Below the pieces are notes generated by a model that saw only the letters and a program-made list of their open reading frames with translations, had not been told where the DNA came from and searched no databases. Shown in pieces: positions 57,831 through 64,000 of a DNA stretch of 64,000 bases. The DNA lies in the NCBI GenBank assembly GCA_026874595.1, contig CM049310.1, positions 26,767,058 to 26,831,057 on the forward strand, given 5' to 3'. A program made the position numbers and the translations under genes. Source of the DNA: Sipunculus nudus (Eukaryota > Annelida > Sipuncula > Golfingiida > Sipunculidae). Each line of letters begins with the position of its first letter. The stretch's first letter is position 1.

Positions 57831-59026
57831 GACATGTATATTTATACCATTCATGCATGATATATACCTAGACATGGCCAGGTGTGTGTGTTTGTGGGTC
57901 GGGGGGGGGGGGGGGGGGGGGGGTTTGCTTCCTTTTTCCTAATTGGCAATTCCCTGAAACTAAAAAAGACTTAATCATTAATGATAAACATTGGCATCAA
58001 TGCAGGGAATGGGGGTTATATATCCCCCCCCCCCCCCACTTTTTTAACAAGGGGGGATTGGTCAATGTAATCATCCCCAACACTGATATTGAGCAAGTAA
58101 CAATTACTTTTATATATTGGACATGTAATATATTAATAATTAGAAAACTTGACTTTGTTTCCATTTCTGAGTTAACTGAAATATAAGGTTATCTAATAAT
58201 CTAAACATGGTTTAGAGTTGACATTCAATGGAAACATAAAACCTGCACTTAATTAATACATAATATAAACATCACACAAATGTCACACATAAAATGTGTA
58301 TATATATAATATATATACACATATATAGCCTACATAATATATATTTCCAACTCAATCACTCTTCTACCTCTGCCAGTGACAATCGCCCCACCCCCAAACA
58401 CTGAGGGAACACATGAACGAGACTAGCCTCGTACCACTATACCATTACCAACGTACACTATTACACAGTATTAAAATAATAACTAACACAGTATACAGAT
58501 TTATGGCTACATATTAAAGAAGAACATTTTACCAATAAAGATGCTGGGTAACTTCTGTGACTTTCAGCAGCCAGCGGACGGACAAAAATGGCTTCTCTTC
58601 CCGCCGTGGAGTCAAAAGATCCAGGATGTTGACGTCATGAGTAGCCCCGCTGATCACATGACGCGCGGTTTATTTCATCTGTACCGTCTGCTTTACACAC
58701 GTGTCACACCATTTTCACAGACGCTCATCATTTGACGTTACATTTGCGCGTTATTCAACGCACAAGAGCGTCTACATTGCAAAGCGGCGTAAATTTACAG
58801 TCTTATGCGCCGTTATTTTACGGCAATTTTTAACAGTGTGATGTACAATATCAGTTAGCAAATGACGCCAGCGCGGAAAATCTTGTTAACTTGCTCTTTG
58901 TTATATATCTCCTTTACCCCACAGGTTAATGAACTGCTCTTTCTTCGTAGTACTCAGGTGTAGCTCCACTTTATGCCTACCTGCGAGTGCAATCCAGCTG
59001 TCCAGAGATTTCCCTTTGATCGCCAT
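47177..59026 (-). CDS. Major-facilitator transporter, monocarboxylate transporter (SLC16)-like, 5 exons, complete
   Basis: Exons in transcript order: 59026-58981, 50980-50837, 49659-49516, 48603-47599, 47325-47177. They join at phase 1 each time and give 1488 nt, 495 residues plus stop, normal for the family. All introns are GT-AG. Likely role: plasma-membrane carriage of monocarboxylates or related solutes by the alternating-access mechanism; substrate unknown. Twelve membrane helices fit the hydrophobic segments, with helix 1 spanning the first exon border (S-W-I-A-L-A-G-L-A-V-S-M-L). A charged loop of about 107 residues (about 190-296, rich in Lys and Glu) lies between helices 6 and 7, as in SLC16. 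The family signature D-G-G-W-G-W reads L-D-S-W-I-A, and the second signature (Y-F-x-K-R..A-x-G) reads I-F-P-K-H-Q-S-I-A-S-G, so this is a divergent member. The start ATG has a good context (ACAATGG); an in-frame ATG nine codons upstream has a poor one. Intron 1 contains a 7.5-kb transposon. Confidence 0.88.
47599..48603 (-). CDS. Transporter exon 4, large
   Basis: The exon is 1005 nt, phase 1/1. It encodes helices 4-6, the charged central loop and helices 7-11. It includes the G-S-D-L-I-G-R-L-G-L-G-F-L-G motif, which corresponds to the SLC16 second-half 'D.IGR...G...D' motif. Confidence 0.93.
49516..49659 (-). CDS. Transporter exon 3
   Basis: The exon is 144 nt, phase 1/1. It encodes P-F-S-G-W-L-F-D-R-Y-P-I-W-R-M, the family loop 2-3 motif (G-x-L-x-D-R-Y/F), then helices 3 and 4. 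Confidence 0.9.
50837..50980 (-). CDS. Transporter exon 2
   Basis: The exon is 144 nt, phase 1/1. It encodes L-A-V-S-M-L-V-Q-E-G-L-I-R-S-Y-G-V-L-Y-V-W-F-L-E, the helix 1 end typical of SLC16 (S-x-G-V-L-Y-V-E-F), then T-S-W-V-A-T at the start of helix 2. Confidence 0.88.
51348..51720. repeat. Sub-terminal palindromic repeat cluster
   Basis: Alternating GTAAAATAACGGTGCTTTGCAC and its complement GCAATGCACCGTTATTTTAC recur at about 51365, 51408, 51463, 51500, 51540, 51614 and 51685. The region can form several hairpins. Confidence 0.85.
52763..56394 (-). CDS. Candidate three-exon small gene inside the 7.5-kb transposon, unknown protein
   Basis: Segments 56394-56313, 55371-55291 and 52962-52763 join at phase 1 with canonical sites (CCAAG|GTAAGT; TTTGCAG; GAG|GTAATT; TATGCAAG) and stay open for 120 residues to a TAA. 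The product starts M-C-K-V-H-N-Y-T-G-K and contains Y-C-L-H-C-L-E-N-A-R and Y-G-G-W-P-E-T-V-N-P-C. It has eight cysteines and no family I know. Another frame of the middle exon (P-I-Y-R-I-L-P-S-L-F-G-E-C) is also open and phase-compatible with a shorter end, so the true frame is undecided. A further exon-like segment lies upstream at 57410-57318. A non-coding or decayed transcript is possible. Confidence 0.3.
53153..55035 (-). mobile_element. Family A element, complete copy in reverse orientation
   Basis: It is the reverse complement of the copy at 5849-7762, with both ends intact (AACAAGGGACC at 53153 and CAGCTGAGCTAA at 55035). The (GTCC)n tract is at about 54945-54985. A G run at about 54156-54168 matches the C run of the other copies. 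It is nested inside the 7.5-kb transposon. Confidence 0.85.
55406..55448 (+). repeat. (AT)n microsatellite
   Basis: About 19 AT units are followed by GTATATATAA. Confidence 0.9.
57318..57410 (-). CDS. Exon-like segment inside the 7.5-kb transposon
   Basis: The segment is 93 nt between GTTTTCAG and GTAAGT, open at phase 0: K-M-V-K-H-F-H-Q-C-G-K-L-K-E-D-L-D-T-I-M and eleven more codons. The ATG has a good context (AAAATGG). Joined to the next acceptor (56495) it would stop after nine codons. It may be the first coding exon of an element gene or a decayed exon. Confidence 0.3.
57464..57491 (+). repeat. (TC)n microsatellite
   Basis: A run of CTCTCTC of about 27 bases, inside the transposon. Confidence 0.85.
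57790..57831 (+). repeat. (AT)n microsatellite
   Basis: Two AT runs separated by AAAT. A homopolymer G run follows at 57901-57922. Confidence 0.85.
58600..58720 (-). promoter_or_regulatory. Promoter-like segment near the right end of the transposon
   Basis: A perfect cAMP-response palindrome TGACGTCA lies at 58630-58637, a CACATGAC box near 58655, and a CACGTG E-box at 58698-58703. The segment is GC- and CpG-richer than its surroundings. On the - strand it is followed by an open stretch ending in a donor-like TTG|GTAAAA at about 58533. It could drive the - strand exon-like segments. The function is inferred from motifs only. Confidence 0.35.
58981..59026 (-). CDS. Transporter exon 1, start codon
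   Basis: It has fifteen codons plus one base, M-A-I-K-G-K-S-L-D-S-W-I-A-L-A, with donor GCAG|GTAGGC. It was chosen because it supplies the missing first half of membrane helix 1 in the right phase and sits just outside the right end of the intron transposon. It is the least certain exon, being short and lacking the canonical signature. Confidence 0.65.
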
Positions 59027-59357
59027 TGTCAAACGCTTCCCGTCTGACTGCATACACCGATAGATGACAAGCCTTGTGCGCCTTACCACACTGTGATTTC
59101 ATAACAAGGTCAATAGGGAAAGTCACACGAATATTATTTGTGATTCAAACCCGCATGCTGCTATACATGGATGGTATGTCAACTACGTTTTAACAACTCA
59201 CGGTGGCACACGTTACAATTAAATGGTACATCTACATATTGTTAATAGTGTTGCTATAATAATGTTAAAGATTTAATGTGATGGTTCTCACCATGTTGTA
59301 TATTTTTATTTACACAAAATGCCATGTGAATTATTTATATGGACACAAATGTTACAG

Positions 59358-59420
59358 ATTGTCTCGCACGCCTCTTTTCTGACATCGAAAGACAATGCTC
59401 CAAGATTCCAAAGATCACTA
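59358..59420 (+). CDS. Weak + strand exon candidate
   Basis: The segment is 63 nt between GTTACAG and GTGAGT, phase 1/1. It is open as C-L-A-R-L-F-S-D-I-E-R-Q-C-S-K-I-P-K-I-T, which looks like a helix. There is no known family. It is phase-compatible with the segment at 63435-63569. Confidence 0.2.
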
Positions 59421-59531
59421 GTGAGTATTTTCCGTATGACATACTGTAAATTTCTATCCCATGCAGGAAACCCGAAACTCTTGACATTTAATAATTTTCT
59501 ATGCAGAACAGACTAAGAATCGTTATTAAAT

Positions 59532-61726
59532 AGTGGCCCATGGGCCATGACGCTCAGCTGAATTCAAGGATTGTTGAATTCGATTACAAGATGGAGAGAT
59601 CCAAGATCTATATACATGCTAACTGTCAGCTCAATACATTGAGGCACTCCTGAGATATCGGCTGTTATCTAAAAGACACCAAGATTCAGACTGCCCAGAA
59701 AGGATTGCAGGTGGTGCCACCTGTCTTTGTTATGCACAACTACATAGGTGAGGGAACAACAATGCCGGGTTACGGAAGATCAGTCCAAGGGTCTCAGAGG
59801 ATTTTTAATTATTTCAGGGGTACTTATGAGCCCGATAGCTCAGAGGATATGGGTAACAGAGACATAATTTCAGATTTCCAAGAAGACTTTTCATGGAGCT
59901 CCCTAGTTGTTAAGAATGAAGATTCTAGGTCAAGTGGTTACAATTTGTGCCCTGTTACAAGATGAGGCTTTATTTAAAAGTCTCAAAATGAGAAAAAAAA
60001 ATGCGTACAAATTAAAATAAAAAAATAGGTGGCGCCACAAGTCTACAGGAACTGATGAAACACTCCATGATCAATTTGATGCAAAAAATCATGGCCATCA
60101 GTACATTAGTTATTCAGATACTGCAGCTTTTGTATCACATTTTTAATTATTCTTAGGAGTATTTAAAAGCCCCATAGGTCGAAGGATATGGGTAACAGAG
60201 ACCTAATTTCAGGTTTCCATAGAGACTTTTCATGGACCTCTCTTGATGTCAAGTTAGAAGAATCCAAGTCCAGCGGTTACGATTTGTGCCCTGTTAACAG
60301 ATGACAGCTTCTTTAAGGGTCTCAAATATATAGAAAAAAATCGTAAAATTGGAAAAAAATACATGTGGCGCCACCAGTCTGCAGGAAGTGATGAAACATC
60401 CCATGATCAATATTCATGCAAAGAATCATGGTGATCAATGTAGTAGTTATTAAGATACTTGAGCTTTTGTATCAAATTTTGCATTATTCTGGGGGATACT
60501 TCAGAGCCCCATAGCTCAAAGGATATGGGTAACAGAGAAATAATTTCAGGTTTTCAAGGAGATTTTTCATTGCCCTGTCTGTATATTAAGTTTGAAGATT
60601 CCAGGTCCAGTTGTTACAATTTTTGCCCTGTTAACATATGACAGTTTCATTGCAGGTCTGAAAAAAAAAGAGAAAAAAAAAATCGTAAAAATTGGAAAAA
60701 ATACAGGTGGCTCCACCAGTCTGCAGGAAGTGATGGAATATCCCATGATCAATATTCATGCAAAGAATCATGAAAACCAATGCAGTAGTTATTCAGATAC
60801 TTGAGCTTTTGTATCAAATTTTGCATTATTCTGGGGGGTACATCGGAGCCCAATAGCTCAAAGGATATGGGTAACAGAGACCTGGTTTCAGTTTTTCAAG
60901 GAGATTTTTCATGGCCCTCCCTGCATGTAAAGAGAGAAGATTCTAGGTCCAGTCATTATGATTTCTGCCTTGTTAACAGATGACCACATCTTAAGGTCTC
61001 AAAAATAGAGAAAAACATTCGTAAAAATAGAAAAAAATACAGTTGGCGCCACCAGACTGTAGAAAGTGATGAAACATTCCATGATCAATATCCATGCAAA
61101 GAATCCATGTGATTAATTAAATAGTTTTTCAGATAATTGAGCTTTTGTATCAAATTTTCCATTATTCTGGGGGGGTACTTCAGAACCCCATAGCTCAGAG
61201 GTTATGGGTAACAGAGACCTAATTTCAGGTTTCCACAGAGACTCTTCATGGGCCTCCATGCAGGTGAAGTGAGAAGATTCTAGGTCCAGTCGTTACGATT
61301 TGTGCCCTGTTAACAGATGAATACATCTTAAGAGGTCTCAAAAATAGAGAAAAAAATTCGTTAAAATCGAAAAAATACAGGTGGCGCCACCAGACTGCAG
61401 AAACTGGTGAAACACTCCATGATCAATATCCATGCAAAATATCATGTTCAGATAATTGAGCTTTTGTATCAAATTTTCCATTGTTCGGGGGGGGGGGGGT
61501 AATTCGGAGCCCCATAGCTCGAAGAATATGGGTAACAGAGACCTAATTTCAGGTTTCCATGGAGAATTTTATGAACCTCCCAGGATGTCAAGTTACAAGA
61601 TTCTAGGTCCAGCAGTTACAGTTTGTGCCCTGTTAACGGACGAACCGCCGGACGGCCAGACGGCCGGACGGACGACGGACAAAGAGTGATCGCTATAGCT
61701 CAGATGACTTACCGTCAGCTTAGCTA
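59532..61726 (-). mobile_element. Array element with six 335-bp units
   Basis: Reversed, it starts AGCTAAGCTGACGGTAAGTC, the family A-like hairpin, then a GTCC-rich tract (61640-61680), six units, and ends CAGCTGAGCGTCATGGCCC. Units are marked by ATGGGTAACAGAGAC at about 59849, 60188, 60525, 60867, 61204 and 61528 (spacing 324-342). Most carry GGCGCCACCAGTCTGCAG. The end pieces resemble family A but the core does not. Short ORFs within the units recur because of the array and are not genes. Confidence 0.85.
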
Positions 61727-63018
61727 CAAAGCAACGACAACTTTTACGCGCTACGCTCGTGGATAAAGTCAGACATATGATACTATTAAGGACTTTTATG
61801 AGGTTGCGGTACGGATCAAGTCTCATCCGACAATTTTTGTTGTTGAAGCGACTCGTTCAGTAAACGCATGGGATTGGATTGGATCGAACGATTAATCCAG
61901 CAAAAGTTCATACGTCATATAACGGGTGTAACGTGTTTAACAGCCTATGACACGAGGGGAACCACAATCTCCACCAGAAAACTTATGGATTTCATCAAAA
62001 TAAATTGAAATAAGCTTAAAATGTATGTATGTCACACATATACCTACATTTTATTCGCAAATAAGGAATCGGTTTCGCCTAAAATGCATTTCGCGACCGC
62101 ATAATGCGGCCGCAACCGCTTAAAAGAAATTGTAGCTTCGTAAATAATATCCACGGGCAGGACCGTTTTCGACAATGCCTGCTATATCGAGATTTGAAAG
62201 GAATGTATGCATCACAGTTCCGCATTGTTTTGAATATACAAAAAGACTGTCTGCAAACTTTGCCAAGGCTAGGATATTAATTTAAGGAACACATTTTCAT
62301 GACTGTGTTTACAAGGTGCTGAAACTCGACAAAATCTGCGTAAAATCGTATACAAAAAAGGTGGCGTTACAGAATAGAGGATCTGGCCAAATCTTTAACC
62401 CGAAAAGTATTTTCGAATTTATAATCAGCTAAATTGTTGGCTTTTACGTCCAGATAAATGATTTTGTTGGGAAGTATTTATGGAGTATAGTCTGCCGTGC
62501 ACCTGCTGACTTCTGAAACCTTGTGATATGGCAGTGATATTTTAGTACACGTGTGTTGTTATCGGTAGCCTGCCACCCGAACATCGATCTTGTATTCTAG
62601 ATGTTAGGTTGTCAGTACAAGCTATAGAGTCCGTTCAGTTTTAGAATAAATGGATGTACTCACCATTTCTGACCCTAATTCGTCTTGTCTTTCTGCCTGT
62701 TAAATTGTTAATTTTACAGTTTTGATAAACATCCCTTATCAAGAACGAAAAAAATATCATATTTCAAGTAAACTTAAATTTCTTCATGCCGCGATATTTT
62801 CATCTTTTCATAACAAAATCGCCCATATATCACTCCATTAAACAAATCCTCTCGGAAACAGAATGCGACAATCACAGTCTTACAACCAGCGCAGATTTAC
62901 CCACTGTACGGCCGACAAAAAATAAATTGTGTATATAGCGTCATGTACAAGTCAAAGTTATTATAATTACAAAATTGCCGAAAAATATATAGAGACGTGC
63001 TACGATTCATAAACATAC
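61727..63018. other. Intergenic stretch, nothing clear
   Basis: Ordinary AT-rich sequence with some CpG. No gene, repeat end or RNA gene can be supported. Confidence 0.4.
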
Positions 63019-63107
63019 CATGAAGGCCCCGATAGGATCTATAGACTCGGATACCTCCATGGGGCATTTGAACCTCATGGGGCATTTCTTTTCTACGAAA
63101 AATGGTG
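63019..63107 (-). CDS. Weak - strand exon candidate
   Basis: The segment is 89 nt between CTTGTCTTCAG and GTATGT, open in two frames; one begins M-P-H-E-V-Q-M-P-H-G-G-I-R. It lies 4 kb upstream of the transporter start on the same strand. It could be an upstream untranslated exon of that gene or belong to another gene. Confidence 0.25.
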
Positions 63108-63434
63108 CTGAAGACAAGATAGGAGGTATTTAGCACCATCTGACCCTGTGTTTAAGTATATATTCAATCGCAGTACAAATGAAACACGACTCTTTAGTGT
63201 TTTCTTTTCAAATAGTTCCACACAGTCAATATTTTGATCAAACCCTTGGAACAGCTGTTCAATTGCATGTGTCTGGTATCATGACTCTAGGACCAATCCA
63301 TTTATTTAAAAAAAGGCCTGTGTCGTGTGTTGTTTGCTAATGCGCTTAGGTCAGCTAGCTAGAGCTCATGTGACCAGAAGAAGAGTCGTGTTCTGTACTA
63401 AAGCACAGTTTATATGCTAGAGGCCACATTACAG

Positions 63435-63569
63435 TGGGCCAAGAAGGGCACCCTTCGGTCAGATGTCGTTTGAACTCAAAGCGAACCTCTTCTGTTAGGG
63501 CACTGAGGGATGGCCGGGACTACTTGTCTCAGCTGTCAAACTTCAAAATCAAAATATGTTACATTTCAA
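63435..63569 (+). CDS. Weak + strand exon candidate
   Basis: The segment is 135 nt between ACATTACAG and GTAAGC, phase 1/1, open for 44 codons (G-Q-E-G-H-P-S-V-R-C-R-L-N-S-K-R). There is no known family. Support is limited to splice sites and an open frame. Confidence 0.2.
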
Positions 63570-63797
63570 GTAAGCACCTTCTGTTCATATTTCACACTGA
63601 ATGCTCACAAAAAATTACTTATTCCGTAAAGTTCTTACAACAAACACACCCATGTTTATGTAAGTTGTCTTGAAACAAATTTTATCCAATACACTTGAAC
63701 GGATTAACACCTACGCTACTGGTGTATTCAGAAGCCCCGGTGCATTGAGGGTGTCGGATTTTGACTCAAACAATTCTTAAACAGCAGAGTCGTACTC

Positions 63798-63881
63798 TAG
63801 CATGGTTCCCATCCTCTGTTGCCCTGGGCTGACTTAGGCATGGCACAAAGCGTGACGCAAGGCAGGCTGGGAACCATGCTA
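63798..63881. repeat. 14-bp perfect inverted repeat
   Basis: TAGCATGGTTCCCA (63798-63811) and its exact complement TGGGAACCATGCTA (63868-63881) flank 56 bases. AGTCGTA occurs as a direct repeat outside both. It may be a small foldback element or a stable hairpin. Confidence 0.7.
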
Positions 63882-64000
63882 AGTCGTAATCTTGTGAATC
63901 CGAGTCTGCGCAGTGTGCTAAGAAGAAAACAGGCTTGAAACCTACAGGACTCGGGCTTCTTGGACTCGAACAGCCTGGATTCGGACTTCCACTTGGATAT

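Larger units (their letters stand above)
51348..58838. mobile_element. 7.5-kb DNA transposon with terminal inverted repeats in transporter intron 1
   Basis: The left end is CACTGTTAAAAGTTGC, then GTAAAATAACGGTGC. The right end, reversed, is CACTGTTAAAAATTGC, then GTAAAATAACGGCGC. About 34 of 37 bases match. The left sub-terminal region (51348-51720) holds about seven alternating direct and inverted copies of CACCGTTATTTTAC, and the right end has more (58740-58838). Only TG flanks both ends, so the target duplication is short or lost. CACTG termini recall the CMC (EnSpm-like) group, but no transposase is recognised. The element lies wholly between transporter exons 1 and 2 and contains a family A copy at 53153-55035. 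Confidence 0.78.

Noticed and set aside
59705-61689. Recurrent + strand ORFs of 60-86 codons
   Set aside because: They are the same frame repeated in each 335-bp unit, with stops at unit borders and no splice or start pattern.
63019-63107. Considered as the transporter's first coding exon, since its phase (1) fits exon 2
   Set aside because: Its product before the join is polar and gives no membrane helix 1. The exon at 58981-59026 completes that helix properly.

Overview
The window is eukaryotic, AT-rich, and dominated by introns and mobile DNA. Its repeat families (self-complementary ends, GTCC microsatellites, tandem cores) and the presence of PAS kinase point to a lophotrochozoan animal, most likely a bivalve mollusc. 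That assignment is inference; no marker gene settles it.

Two spliced genes can be read. (1) On the + strand, 3692-25777, sixteen exons encode the last 1201 residues of PAS-domain serine/threonine kinase (PASK): most of PAS-A, PAS-B, a disordered middle, a conserved pre-kinase block and a complete kinase domain. The start codon lies before the window. Phases join without a break and every intron is GT-AG. (2) On the - strand, 59026-47177, five exons encode an intact 495-residue major-facilitator protein of the monocarboxylate transporter (SLC16-like) type. The two genes are transcribed towards each other and are separated by about 21 kb of repeats.

Layout: 1-3610 repeats of 'family A'; 3692-25777 PASK, with a 93/96-bp array made of copies of its own splice acceptor at 8469-9785; 26069-26078 poly(A) signals; 28040-37130 family A copies, one split by a 5.2-kb hAT-type transposon (31705-36938, exact 8-bp target duplication) that itself holds a long foldback element; 37900-44060 a SINE head and tandem repeats carrying a GGTGGCGCCACC palindrome; 47177-59026 the transporter, whose first intron contains a 7.5-kb element with terminal inverted repeats (51348-58838) and several exon-like segments; 59532-61726 another array element; then a gene-poor end with a few weak exon candidates.

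The two genes show no shared pathway beyond a general link to nutrient metabolism. PASK is a nutrient-responsive kinase and the transporter would move small monocarboxylates or related solutes. The most unusual feature is in PASK: a 3' splice site plus exon start is amplified into at least 14 decoy copies, and separately a 5' splice site is triplicated.
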